A stretch of 64,000 nucleotides of DNA, taken from Candidatus Woesearchaeota archaeon. Its GTDB lineage: Archaea; Nanobdellota; Nanobdellia; Woesearchaeales; GW2011-AR9. The position numbers and the translations under genes are program-made. This document shows positions 27,956 through 37,864 of this stretch, one piece after another (positions within the stretch are counted from its first letter, which is position 1; the number at the start of each line of letters is the position of its first letter). The DNA lies in assembly GCA_945861715.1 (NCBI GenBank), contig CAMAVK010000001.1, positions 124,001 to 188,000 on the forward strand, read 5' to 3'. The notes beneath the pieces were generated by a model. That model did no database searches. It saw only the letters and a list, made by a program, of their open reading frames with translations, and was not told the DNA's origin.

Positions 27956-30900
27956 ATGCAACGTAAAATGCGTGTGATAGGTGTACTTGTAGTTCTATCT
28001 CTATTATTTATCATAAACCAAGCCGCAGCATCCTGTCTTCTCTATGATCAAGACGAATCCTTATACTGCGTAGACCCAGCAACCCGTGGTGGAAACTGTG
28101 GCCCAGATGGGTGCGACCAATTCACTACCCCCCAAAATTGTGATCAAGTACCTGACGGTAAATGCAATGTCATTCAATGTGACGTAGATTGCCAAGATCA
28201 CACTCAGGGATTCTGTGAAAAACTCGGCGGCAGTGCAGTAACCGACGAAGCTGAACAATGTGGCCCAGCTTGTTGTCAAATCGAACGTGCAAGCAGTTGT
28301 TCAATTGTCCAATCAAAATTCGAGTGTGGCCAAAAAGCCATCAGCTTTGGTCTCCAAACAAATAATATTTTCTTCGACACATCAATTGCTACAGAAGAGG
28401 CCTGTCACCAGAAATGTAATGCAGGATCCGTTGATCCCGGGGTTCGTCAAGAAGCCGGAGAGGCAACCTTAATTGTAACCATCCAAGGGGACAGTAGCAA
28501 CGGGATCACAGTCTTCGCTCGAGGACCAAACGTCAAATCCGCTCTTACGGTTAGTGGGGTAGCAACACTTACTGAACTCGCTCCCGGCTCATATCAAATT
28601 AGCGCAAGTAAAATCGGATATCGTTCTGAAACAGAAACAGTTCGAGTAACGCAAGACGGTCCAAACACAGTAACAATCACACTCTCTCCGATCGAACAAC
28701 ATGCAATCACTGGAACAATCACATATGAAAGTATCGGTGGTGATTCACCCGTTGCAGCAGGTGCAAAAGTCTATTTAAACGGATCATTCAAAGGTGTAAC
28801 AAACGGCGAAGGAAAATACACTATACAATCAGACGCACTCATCCCAGGTGATTACTCAATTAAATCCAGTATCACTGTTGATGGCACAACCTATTCTCAT
28901 GAAACAATCTTCACAATTATAGAAAACCAAAATCCTGACCCACAAGATCTAATATTAACTCCGGAAGTACCTGAGTGTGGCCCAGACAGTCTGCAAAAAA
29001 TGGTCGATACATTTACTGCGCACCATGTCCTCGGAGAAAAGAAAGTTCGTTTAACATGGATAAAACCGTGTAAAGAAGTCACACGATATAAAATAACCAA
29101 AGATCCACTTGGTCCAAAAACCAGTGTCGCAGCAGAACACTATGAAGATGCAGCTGTTGGCACATTTATCGATGAAGATGTTCTATGGGGTACAAAATAT
29201 ACCTACACTATCAGGGCTATTTACAGTAACGGAGTTAGTGAAGTCGAGTCTGAAGCAAAACCTGCTGAAATAACCCTCGGAAACGAAAAATGCGAAGGTA
29301 AATACCATGCAGACACCAATTGGGAAAGCTTCTGTATCGTAGGAGATCAAGCAAGTTCCAAATTCACCTTCACCTGTGATAATAAAAACACACTCATTCC
29401 AAACGCGTGCCAAGCTGATTCCGAACGAGTAAACGCAGAAACAGGACAAACTGCCAGATTCTTTTGTGCACCTTCCAGTGCCAGATCCGCAACATGTAAA
29501 GATGCTGGTCCATGTGCTCTTCCTCGAAATAATCCATTCTCATTATACTATAATCAGAATACCTGTCTTGGCATAAACGGACAAGCACGAAGAGAAGAAA
29601 TACCTAATTTCTGTTACTATGACTACAGTCCAAGTATTGTAGACAGATGTAACACATGTGAAACTGTGCAAAGTTGTTTCGCCTACAAAGGCAAAGACGC
29701 CTGTGAACTCAACACCTGTTTAACCGATGAATGTCAATGGGTGAACGCCGCAGCTAACCAAGACGAGCGAGATAGAGAATTAATTGACTACTCATCATTA
29801 TTTGATGGGGATATTCCCACCACCACCTCGCAAGAAACCGGGGTTGGATATTGTACTCCAAAAGACTACAAAAAAGAAGATCACTGTGCTGACTGTTCAC
29901 AAGGGGCACCACTCTTTGGCGATTATTATTGTACCGCGCAAGTCTGCGCATCCTTAGGAAGATGTCTATCAAATCCACCTGTTGACGGACCAGCACTTAC
30001 ATCATGCTCCGCATGCGGCGAAAAATCAAACCTTGACATCAACTGTTATAGCTACACCTCGCGCTTAGAATGTACCGGCTCACCAGAATCCAACTCCGTT
30101 GGAATAATGAAAAACGATCAAGAGCAACTCACACTAAGTGAGGACCAATGTGGCTGGAACAGATGCAAATGGACCAGCAACAAAGACGCAGGAAATTTCT
30201 GTGTCAAAGACGGCGACGCAAATGACCAAGGAGACTGCGAACATTTTGAAGCAGGAGATCACGAAGCCTGTGTAGCGGATACCGACGCACCAACAAGTGT
30301 AGGCCCAGACGGTCTAACTATTATTTCCACCATAAACCCAAATATCACGCTTCAAAGTATTGATCAAGAAGCAACACTCGATCACATCAGTGTATGTACC
30401 CAAAGTGCAGCCGCTGCTCTTGCAACACCATGTACGGAGTTCATTCCAATTGCATTTAGTACACGTCTACGCGACGAAACAATTCAAGTTCCTATCCTCA
30501 CCAAAGACGAAACAACTGGTTTACTAGGAGATGAAAAAATTGCAGGTGAAAATTATAACCTCATCTATTTTGCAACTGACAAATTCTCAAACCAAGAACA
30601 ACCACACTCTATATTATTATATGTGGACAACCAAGAGCCACTCTTCGATATTGAAAAAGAGGTCACCACGGTTGCCGATACTTCCTCTATCACTCTCACT
30701 CTTATTCCGCAAGTTGACAATGGTAAAAATAAATGCGGAGTTGATCTCCTCTCCATCATTCCGAGTGGAGAAAAACTACATCAAGATATTGCCGAAGACA
30801 TTGAGCCTAAAACAACAACCTTCGAAAACCTCAAAGGAATAAGTTACTTAGCAAATATAACCTGCGTCGACGAATTTGGAAACAGTGGGAACAAAGAAAA

Positions 30901-33900
30901 AGCAATTGTCACAAATCCTGATCAAACAATTACTATCGTAAGCCCAGAGCTAGACACGACTCTTTCCATCCCCCAACTTACCTTCGAAATAAGCACCACC
31001 GTTGGTGGTTTCTGTAAATTATATTATGATAACACCTATGCTTCCGACTTCGTAACCGATGAAGAAGGAAAACGTCACGTCTTAGAGAATCAAGTTGTAC
31101 CTGGCATCTTTGAAAACGCAAGTGTCCAAATACCCTACTACTCAGTCATCTGTCAAGAATTCCTCGCACAAACAGAACACGCTGCCGCCTTCAGCTTCAC
31201 AATCGATACGCTAGGCCCATCTACATTAATCCATTTAACTGAAGGAGCACGAGAGCTCGAAAAAGGAAGATCAAATTGGGAAGAACATTTCATTCGTGGT
31301 GCAACCGTTGACTTTGAATGCAGATCCGACGGCTTCCCGTGTGCATCAACTCAATTCTGTGTCGGCCAAGATTGTAAATTCGCTCCATTCACCGCTCCAT
31401 TCGTCGTAGATAAAACAAACCGCATTTGTTACTTCTCAAACGACACCGAGCAACATGCCGAAGGTGTCAAGTGTGGAACAATAAACATTGATGGTTTCGG
31501 CATAACCTTAGAACATCCCGAACCATATACATTCCAAGATCAAATATGGGGTATTAGCGATTCAAACACCTTCGAGTGGAAATTCTACACCAAAGTTCCG
31601 ACCACCGAATGTAAATATGACTTTGTACCAAATTCAAACTACGACGCAATCCCTCGAGCAAGAACTCTCTACCCAACTCCTGAAAAACGCTACATCGTAG
31701 GCGAGTTCCCAACCGACGCTGGAGTAAGTCCATACGGTGAAGACGGTGGAACAAAAGAACTCTACGTAAAATGTATCAACAGCGAAGAAGAAATAAGTCC
31801 TGAACAAAAATTCAACTTAGAGTTTGACCCAAGCGCACCAACTATTCTCAGTGCAACTGCAAACCCTACTCTACTCCTTGAAGGAACTACTGTGCAACTC
31901 ACGGTCACAACCGATGACAAAACAACATGTAAATTCAATGACGAAGCAAGTGGGGAGTACGATACCATGCCTCACGAGTTCCCTGGCACAACTGAACATA
32001 TCCTCAACACAACACACATCATATCTTATAACGCGAACACCTTCATCGGCTTAACACACAACTTCGAGATTCAAGTCCAATGTAAAAACGGCGCAGGACT
32101 TCTCTCAGAAACAACCATTATTCCATTCCAAGTAGACTACAGCGCAATTGGTGCAATCGAATCTGTCTCACCTGATGGCGGCATTTTCACTGTAACCGAG
32201 CTCCCACTTGAAGTACAAACATCAAAATCCGCCGTGTGTGATTACCAAGAAAACGAAACATATATCGGACTCGCAGGTGCATTCTCGCGATCTCACGCCG
32301 GATCACTAAGCAACCTTCCCGAAGGCGACCTCAGATTTCCAATTCGCTGTCAAATGGGAGATCATACAGCTGAAGCTCTCTCTGCGTTCACAATTGACCG
32401 AACTCCACCCCAAGTACGTGACATCAACGACGGAAATATCACCTGTGGAAGGACACCCATATCTATTCTTGCTTCAACCACCGACGCCCAAATCGTCTCT
32501 TATTATTACGAAGTCTACGATCTCGGTTTACAAGGCTTACCAACTCAAACCAGACGGTCTGATCTAAATGCCCGTTCAAGTGGATCCCAAACTCCATCCC
32601 CTAATTCACCCACACCAACCCCTGATCAAGCAACTCCTGCACCCGTACTCACAGGCGGAACACTAATTCTAAACAGTACTGCAAATCCTGTTATGCCTCT
32701 ACTTATTCCAACTGATATGTTCAATTTAACAGATAATCAATCACGAAAACTCTATGTCAAACTCAAAGCAACCGACGCAGCCGGTCTCCAAGGTCCATTC
32801 AACACCTCCGATGGCGTACTTGTTGTAGGAGAAAACTTCAGTGTATGTAAAGAAGACACAAGTCCTCCATCAATTCGACTTTTCATTGAAGACAATGAAA
32901 GTTGTTCACGCGTTCTTGCTTCCATGACCTGCCAAGATACTACTGGTTGTTTCAATCTAACCTATGGTCAAACAGACGCTGAAAAAAGTTGCATTGCAAA
33001 TCAATCATACTCCGGCCAAAAATTATCATATTCCAAAAAAGGCTTCCTTTGTTATAATGTAGAAGACAATGTAGGTAACATTGGAAAAGGCGTATTCTCC
33101 GTACCATTCCTTGACACTGATGGTGACGGGGTCATGAATCGCTGTGACAATTGTAGTACAACTGGTGCCGGTGCAATAGCAGGAGCCACCGGATGCGCTC
33201 ATAACGATCCACTCCCAGTTGATTTAATCAAAGACACCGATGGAGATCGCCTCCTTGACGCCTTCGAGAAAAAATACAGTTCCTGTGGTATGGATTACCT
33301 CAAAGTTGACACCGACAAAAACAACATCAAAGATTCAGATGAAGACCCAGACAAAGATGGACGAACAAATTTAGAAGAAATGCTCTCGGAATCTGATCCA
33401 TGTACGCTTGATGAGCCAACAAAACCATGGGTACCTGGTGGCGATACAACAAACAACGAAACGCCAAACAAGAAAACCAACACTTCCAAAAAAGAGATCA
33501 CCCCAATAGATGAATCTAGTGGTTCAAGTATCCCAATAATAACCTTGATCAGTGGACTCGTGTTACTCCTTGGCGGCCTTAGCTATTTAATATACAAATA
33601 CAACAACCTAGGATCCAAAAAATCATCATCAAATGGTTCAACCTCTTCAAGCGCGAATGACAACTCAAACCCATTAAGCAGTGCTGTTGATTCCGTAACC
33701 AGTACCGTCAAAGACGCATTCGGTGGATTTGATAAATGGAAATCATCCAAAGCCAAAGACACCAGCAGAAAAAACGTCTTCGACGCGTTTCACAGTAAAT
33801 CCGCCGAGATTCCACACGTAGGCCCACTCATATCAAACAAATCAAATACGCCAGCAGCACTCCAAGAAGTAGCAAAGAAATATGTCGAACATAAAGACGA

Positions 33901-34069
33901 AATAGCTCCGGGTTTAAAACGAGAAGAAAAAGGCATATTTGCAAAACTCGAGTCGATTGCCAAGAAAACCAAAGACGCACCCGTTGAAACCATAGTAAAA
34001 AAGGACGAAGCAAAAGATATCATGGGACAACTCCGCGACATCAGCAAAAACAGAAAGAAGAAGCCGTGA
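27956..34069 (+). CDS. Giant multidomain membrane-anchored surface protein (2,037 residues)
   Basis: After a signal peptide (1-25) comes a Cys-rich head paralogous to the preceding protein, then a PEGA-like beta domain (~165-248), a carboxypeptidase-regulatory-like domain (~248-335, KVYLNGSFKGVTNGEGKYTI), an FN3-like domain (~345-438), Cys/Trp-rich modules, several Ig-like repeats, and calcium-binding thrombospondin type 3-like repeats (~1,718-1,821, DTDGDGVMNRCDNC, DEDPDKDGRTNLEE). A single membrane helix (~1,858-1,880) is followed by a ~155-residue tail with IFAKLESIAKK and IMGQLRDISKN motifs. It looks like an adhesin or scaffold anchored in the membrane. It could start at M1 or M5. The next gene starts inside its stop (GTGA). 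Confidence 0.8.
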   Translation: MQRKMRVIGVLVVLSLLFIINQAAASCLLYDQDESLYCVDPATRGGNCGPDGCDQFTTPQNCDQVPDGKCNVIQCDVDCQDHTQGFCEKLGGSAVTDEAEQCGPACCQIERASSCSIVQSKFECGQKAISFGLQTNNIFFDTSIATEEACHQKCNAGSVDPGVRQEAGEATLIVTIQGDSSNGITVFARGPNVKSALTVSGVATLTELAPGSYQISASKIGYRSETETVRVTQDGPNTVTITLSPIEQHAITGTITYESIGGDSPVAAGAKVYLNGSFKGVTNGEGKYTIQSDALIPGDYSIKSSITVDGTTYSHETIFTIIENQNPDPQDLILTPEVPECGPDSLQKMVDTFTAHHVLGEKKVRLTWIKPCKEVTRYKITKDPLGPKTSVAAEHYEDAAVGTFIDEDVLWGTKYTYTIRAIYSNGVSEVESEAKPAEITLGNEKCEGKYHADTNWESFCIVGDQASSKFTFTCDNKNTLIPNACQADSERVNAETGQTARFFCAPSSARSATCKDAGPCALPRNNPFSLYYNQNTCLGINGQARREEIPNFCYYDYSPSIVDRCNTCETVQSCFAYKGKDACELNTCLTDECQWVNAAANQDERDRELIDYSSLFDGDIPTTTSQETGVGYCTPKDYKKEDHCADCSQGAPLFGDYYCTAQVCASLGRCLSNPPVDGPALTSCSACGEKSNLDINCYSYTSRLECTGSPESNSVGIMKNDQEQLTLSEDQCGWNRCKWTSNKDAGNFCVKDGDANDQGDCEHFEAGDHEACVADTDAPTSVGPDGLTIISTINPNITLQSIDQEATLDHISVCTQSAAAALATPCTEFIPIAFSTRLRDETIQVPILTKDETTGLLGDEKIAGENYNLIYFATDKFSNQEQPHSILLYVDNQEPLFDIEKEVTTVADTSSITLTLIPQVDNGKNKCGVDLLSIIPSGEKLHQDIAEDIEPKTTTFENLKGISYLANITCVDEFGNSGNKEKAIVTNPDQTITIVSPELDTTLSIPQLTFEISTTVGGFCKLYYDNTYASDFVTDEEGKRHVLENQVVPGIFENASVQIPYYSVICQEFLAQTEHAAAFSFTIDTLGPSTLIHLTEGARELEKGRSNWEEHFIRGATVDFECRSDGFPCASTQFCVGQDCKFAPFTAPFVVDKTNRICYFSNDTEQHAEGVKCGTINIDGFGITLEHPEPYTFQDQIWGISDSNTFEWKFYTKVPTTECKYDFVPNSNYDAIPRARTLYPTPEKRYIVGEFPTDAGVSPYGEDGGTKELYVKCINSEEEISPEQKFNLEFDPSAPTILSATANPTLLLEGTTVQLTVTTDDKTTCKFNDEASGEYDTMPHEFPGTTEHILNTTHIISYNANTFIGLTHNFEIQVQCKNGAGLLSETTIIPFQVDYSAIGAIESVSPDGGIFTVTELPLEVQTSKSAVCDYQENETYIGLAGAFSRSHAGSLSNLPEGDLRFPIRCQMGDHTAEALSAFTIDRTPPQVRDINDGNITCGRTPISILASTTDAQIVSYYYEVYDLGLQGLPTQTRRSDLNARSSGSQTPSPNSPTPTPDQATPAPVLTGGTLILNSTANPVMPLLIPTDMFNLTDNQSRKLYVKLKATDAAGLQGPFNTSDGVLVVGENFSVCKEDTSPPSIRLFIEDNESCSRVLASMTCQDTTGCFNLTYGQTDAEKSCIANQSYSGQKLSYSKKGFLCYNVEDNVGNIGKGVFSVPFLDTDGDGVMNRCDNCSTTGAGAIAGATGCAHNDPLPVDLIKDTDGDRLLDAFEKKYSSCGMDYLKVDTDKNNIKDSDEDPDKDGRTNLEEMLSESDPCTLDEPTKPWVPGGDTTNNETPNKKTNTSKKEITPIDESSGSSIPIITLISGLVLLLGGLSYLIYKYNNLGSKKSSSNGSTSSSANDNSNPLSSAVDSVTSTVKDAFGGFDKWKSSKAKDTSRKNVFDAFHSKSAEIPHVGPLISNKSNTPAALQEVAKKYVEHKDEIAPGLKREEKGIFAKLESIAKKTKDAPVETIVKKDEAKDIMGQLRDISKNRKKKP

Positions 34070-34833
34070 TACCTGTGACACATAATAATTCACAAAAAAA
34101 CCCATCTCATAACCTATCTCGTGACCAATCCGGTAGCCAATCCACTCCCATGACACAATCATTCCAAAAAAGTATCACGCACAAAAGAATAAAACGTCTT
34201 ACTAAAAAAGCCCAAGTCATTGGCCAAGTCTTCGTATATATTCTCGCCGCCGTCACATTCGTACTCATCTCTCTCTTTGGCTACAACGCCATAACCCAAT
34301 TCGTTGGCAATTCCGAGCAAGTTGAGTTCCTCTCATTCAAAAATAGTTTCGAGCGATCCGTAAAAGATATTTATACCGAGTACGGCGCAGTACGACAAGA
34401 AAAATACAGCTTACCCGCCGAGTATAGCAAAATTTGTTTAGTAAACCTTAATGCCGGATCCGATAAATTTACTCCTGATAAAGTAGAAGAACTCTGCTCT
34501 CATAACGCCCTAGCTTGTTCAGTTGTAAATGAGATGCTCTCTCAAGACAATGGTAATGCTAACGGTCTTGCCTACGGAAAATTCGACTCCAACGTATTCC
34601 TCTCCCCAACCAGCCCATACCCAATCAAACTCTATCGTTTCACCTTATGTGATATACACCCTGATGGCACATGCACAGAAATTCCTTATCTCTGCACCCC
34701 ACTCCGTTCAGGGCTTCTTAATCTTGTACTCGAAGGCAAAGGCGATCATACTGAAATCTCTCTCCCTCAATCATCCTCAACCGAAGAAGTTTCACAAGGT
34801 GACGATTTCGCAGACGTTAGCATTAGCAATTAG
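34066..34833 (+). CDS. Prepilin-like protein (255 residues)
   Basis: A Ser/His-rich basic leader ends in KK-A49, followed by Q50-VIGQVFVYILAAVTFVLIS, the hydrophobic helix expected after a class III cleavage site. The exported domain has pairs of cysteines (CLVNL, CSHNALAC, CDIHPDGTC, PYLC). The GTG start at 34066 overlaps the upstream stop as GTGA; an in-frame ATG at 34150 would leave a 21-residue leader closer to the family norm and is a serious alternative. It is the first of a run of similar genes reading to 45.4 kb. Confidence 0.7.
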   Translation: MIPVTHNNSQKNPSHNLSRDQSGSQSTPMTQSFQKSITHKRIKRLTKKAQVIGQVFVYILAAVTFVLISLFGYNAITQFVGNSEQVEFLSFKNSFERSVKDIYTEYGAVRQEKYSLPAEYSKICLVNLNAGSDKFTPDKVEELCSHNALACSVVNEMLSQDNGNANGLAYGKFDSNVFLSPTSPYPIKLYRFTLCDIHPDGTCTEIPYLCTPLRSGLLNLVLEGKGDHTEISLPQSSSTEEVSQGDDFADVSISN

Positions 34834-34841
34834 GCAACCCC

Positions 34842-36083
34842 ATGGTCATCCCTCATCACAAAAAATCTCGAACACATCAAAACTCCAAAGGTCAAGTAGA
34901 ACTTGTATTCAACTGGATGTATATACTCATAGCCGGTGGAGTCATTCTTCTATTCTTCGTTGGTATTGTCATGCGACAAAAAGACATCTCCGAGCAACAA
35001 TTAGGCGATCAAGTAATTCACATCCTCCAATCCATATTCACTGGTTCTGGCGTCTCCGAAAATACGAAGAATTTCATTGACACTTCCGGTTTGCAACACT
35101 ACGAATTTGAATTCTCTTGTACCGACGGGGTGAGTCGATTTGGAATCGTAGGGCAAGGTGGAACAGTTGAAGATACTGTACAACCTATCTTCTCCCCCGA
35201 ACGCCTCCAAACCCCAAGACTTATTCTATGGAGCTTACCCTACAAATTACCTTACAAAGTAACCGACTTTCTTTTCGTTACCTCACAAAACACCCAATAT
35301 GCCATATTTGGTGAGGACGAATTCGCTGCCGAGTTTGTAAAAGCAACCGGAGGGGATAGCAGTAAACCAGTAGACCCAGCCGCTTCACCTGCACCAGCTT
35401 CCTCTTCATCAAACAGCAACAAAGAACTTTCTTTCAATGTCAAATCCTACGATGATGACCAATATGAAGACATCGATATTGGAAAACAATATCAAATCAG
35501 AATCGTTGATATTGGCGGACTTCAAATAAGCCCAGATAAAGAAGTACCAATTTCACTCAAAAACACTCCTGACATCAAAGCAACAGCCGTCGTGATAAGC
35601 GCTGACCATAGCACCGCAACATTCTATCGCAAGCGCGCAAATTTGTGGAAACAATGGAGCGACCCAATTCCAATTATCTCTATTACTCCAGATGACGAAA
35701 AAGACGCAGCCGCCTACGCCGCAATATTTGCAGGAAGTCCAGAGCTGTACATCTGTAATATGCAAAAAGCTTTTGCTCGTATACCATATGTAACTAAAAT
35801 ATATGCAGGAGAAAACATCGCATCCGCGCAACCAGGTGGAAAACTAAACATGTTAATAGATAGTTATCCAGACCTATCTGAATGTCGTAACGCCTACACC
35901 AAGTCAGACCCAAACATAATTCAAACACTTCAAACACATTTCATAGCAAGTCTTGCATGTATTCAAGAAATAAAAGCAACAAGTACAATTGGGTCATGCA
36001 CAACCCTCATTCAAACCGCATCAGAGTTAAACACGATGAACTCTGACACTTTAGTATCACAAGGATGTACAACTCTTTATTAA
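34842..36083 (+). CDS. Prepilin-like protein (413 residues)
   Basis: The leader ends in K16-G17, then Q18-VELVFNWMYILIAGGVILLFF, a class III-type junction with the Glu at a position similar to E5 of pilins. The extracellular part is mixed alpha/beta with a Ser/Ala/Pro-rich linker (DPAASPAPASSSSNSN) at about residues 178-195 and four or five cysteines near the C-terminus. It starts 8 nt after the preceding stop, so the two genes are surely co-transcribed. Function unknown; probably a minor or structural subunit of the same surface assembly. Confidence 0.72.
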   Translation: MVIPHHKKSRTHQNSKGQVELVFNWMYILIAGGVILLFFVGIVMRQKDISEQQLGDQVIHILQSIFTGSGVSENTKNFIDTSGLQHYEFEFSCTDGVSRFGIVGQGGTVEDTVQPIFSPERLQTPRLILWSLPYKLPYKVTDFLFVTSQNTQYAIFGEDEFAAEFVKATGGDSSKPVDPAASPAPASSSSNSNKELSFNVKSYDDDQYEDIDIGKQYQIRIVDIGGLQISPDKEVPISLKNTPDIKATAVVISADHSTATFYRKRANLWKQWSDPIPIISITPDDEKDAAAYAAIFAGSPELYICNMQKAFARIPYVTKIYAGENIASAQPGGKLNMLIDSYPDLSECRNAYTKSDPNIIQTLQTHFIASLACIQEIKATSTIGSCTTLIQTASELNTMNSDTLVSQGCTTLY

Positions 36084-36146
36084 ACAAATTACCAATAATC
36101 AAACATAACAACCACCCACAAAAATAACCACTTACCCCAACATCAA

Positions 36147-36725
36147 ATGAAACTATTCCCCATAAACCGCAAAGCCCAGCACATGACGGAAACAATTGCC
36201 GTCCTCTTCATCTTCTTCGTATTGGTGGCCTTTGGTCTAATTTTTTATTTCAAATGGCATGAAGGCGCAATCAAAGAGGAACAAACCCAAGCTAGAGCAA
36301 GTCGAGCCATGGATACTACTCTTCGTGTCCTCTTCCTCCCTGAACTTATGTGCACACGTGGTGATGCCGTCCCTGAAGACAACTGTGTTGATATGATGAA
36401 AGTACGCTCGCTAATTGGCCAAGACATTCCGACTATCCCCCCAAATCCAGCTCCTATTCTCGACCCATCACAGTCATATTTCATGCGCAACCAACAATAT
36501 TATTACGACGTTTTTGGTGTTGCAAAAGTCGTATTGCATAACCTCGACAATTCGGAAAATATCGTATTATATGACAAAAGCCTTTCTCCTGACCCCACAA
36601 AGCAAATCATCTACGAACCAACATATTTCATCGTCGCACTACGTGATATCGATGATTCAACTCATCAATCTAAATACGGTTTCGGCTACCTTGAAGTAGG
36701 TGTATATGGGGAGGTTATCCAATGA
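36147..36725 (+). CDS. Prepilin-like protein (192 residues)
   Basis: The start MKLFPINRKA is followed by Q11-HMTETIAVLFIFFVLVAFGLIF. The K-A/Q junction and TET at +4 to +6 fit class III signals closely (Q-x-x-x-E pattern of archaeal pilins). The remaining ~150 residues form a compact exported domain with two cysteines (MCTRGD, EDNC). Its TGA overlaps the next ATG (ATGA at 36722). No SD is seen; a weak TATA-like AAAAATAAC lies about 25 nt upstream. Confidence 0.72.
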   Translation: MKLFPINRKAQHMTETIAVLFIFFVLVAFGLIFYFKWHEGAIKEEQTQARASRAMDTTLRVLFLPELMCTRGDAVPEDNCVDMMKVRSLIGQDIPTIPPNPAPILDPSQSYFMRNQQYYYDVFGVAKVVLHNLDNSENIVLYDKSLSPDPTKQIIYEPTYFIVALRDIDDSTHQSKYGFGYLEVGVYGEVIQ

Positions 36726-37333
36726 CCACCTTCTTTGATAAACGAAAAGGAAACCTTCGAGGCCAAATGGAAATCATGGGCCTCGTAGTAATAGTTATCC
36801 TCATCAGCCTTGGCATGCTCTTCATGGTAAAGTTCGCAATAGATGACGATCCCGCAAAAAAAATATTCACCCGAAAAGGTTTAGCATATAGTACCGTAAG
36901 TGCCGTCATGAAAAACACAATAGAAGACTCAACCTGTTTCGCTCCAGGGATCACAACAAGACCAATAGCCATAGGATCTGAACTCTTCGATGATTGCTCT
37001 CTTTACATTGCAAATAAACCAGATGACGCAGCCGAATCCGGTGCAGGATTCTCACTGTATCAATGTCAAGGAGAACACAGTTGCCGATTCCTACGGGACC
37101 ATATCACTCTCAACCTCCAAAACACCCTTGGGACATGGAATAAAAAATACACCTTTGAGTCCAGCCTGTACAGCCCAAACAACCCCAACCAACAAAAACT
37201 AACATTATTCACCATAAACGGCGTAAAAGGTGGATGCACGGCAAAGGCAACAAACAAAGACAGCTCCGGAATCTACCCCCTAAGTAATCTCCAAGGTGGT
37301 GAAGTCCAAAACATATTATATATCTGCGAGTAA
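36722..37333 (+). CDS. Prepilin-like protein (203 residues)
   Basis: The leader contains two possible processing points, K9-G10 and R13-G14, the second followed by Q15-MEIMGLVVIVILISLGMLF. The exported part has six or more cysteines (DSTCFAPG, DDCSLY, YQCQGEHSC, GGCTAK, final YICE), suggesting a disulfide-stabilised small domain. It is coupled to the gene before it by an ATGA overlap. The two similar-sized proteins may be a pair of subunits. Confidence 0.72.
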   Translation: MTTFFDKRKGNLRGQMEIMGLVVIVILISLGMLFMVKFAIDDDPAKKIFTRKGLAYSTVSAVMKNTIEDSTCFAPGITTRPIAIGSELFDDCSLYIANKPDDAAESGAGFSLYQCQGEHSCRFLRDHITLNLQNTLGTWNKKYTFESSLYSPNNPNQQKLTLFTINGVKGGCTAKATNKDSSGIYPLSNLQGGEVQNILYICE

Positions 37334-37406
37334 ATCCCCGTAATCCGAGTCAGAACAGTATTCCTCTTTATTTTCCCATTCTCTCCCCACCACCACCCAC
37401 ACAAAG

Positions 37407-37469
37407 CTTTATATACACTCTCCCCCTAATCCTTATATCACGCTACTAGCGCTAAAAAGAGGTGTATAA
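37407..37469 (+). promoter_or_regulatory. Promoter with SD leader for the 115-residue prepilin-like gene
   Basis: A TATA box GCTTTATATAC (37407-37417) and a second candidate CCTTATATC (37431-37439) precede a leader ending in AAAAAGAGGTGTATAA. GAGGTG is a strong SD about 6 nt before the ATG. This promoter marks a new transcript inside the surface locus, and its leader motif recurs before 51600, 55045 and 61113. Confidence 0.65.
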
Positions 37470-37817
37470 ATGTTATCAAGAAAAGGTCAAGGGCTATCCT
37501 TAAACGTCATTATTATCGCAGCCCTCGCATTAATTGTATTAGTTGTTCTCGTTGCAATCTTCACAGGTCAAATAGGTGGTTTTAAGACGGGAGTCGACAA
37601 AAGTGGCGACGTTGAATTAACACAAATGAGAATCTCCTACGGAGACTGTCATCCAACAACCGCAAGAGAATCTGAATTCTCAACACAAATTGCACGAGCA
37701 CCAACCAGCGACGAAAAAGATCGAGAGCGTCAAGTATTTGAAGACGAAATTTCCCGTTGCGATGAAGTCTCAAGCGAAAAAAGCCTCTGCGAATCCAGTG
37801 GTTGCAAGTGGCAATAA
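37470..37817 (+). CDS. Small prepilin-like protein (115 residues)
   Basis: A textbook class III start: MLSRKG, then Q7-GLSLNVIIIAALALIVLVVLVAIF. The mature part is only ~85 residues, charged, and ends in a short cysteine cluster (SRCDEVSSEKSLCESSGCKW). With its own strong promoter and SD, short length and canonical signal, it is the best candidate for the main structural (major) pilin of the locus. That ranking is inferred. Confidence 0.75.
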   Translation: MLSRKGQGLSLNVIIIAALALIVLVVLVAIFTGQIGGFKTGVDKSGDVELTQMRISYGDCHPTTARESEFSTQIARAPTSDEKDRERQVFEDEISRCDEVSSEKSLCESSGCKWQ

Positions 37818-37864
37818 ATTATTTTCTCTTTATTTTTAAAATATAAATAAGTTCAACGCACAAA

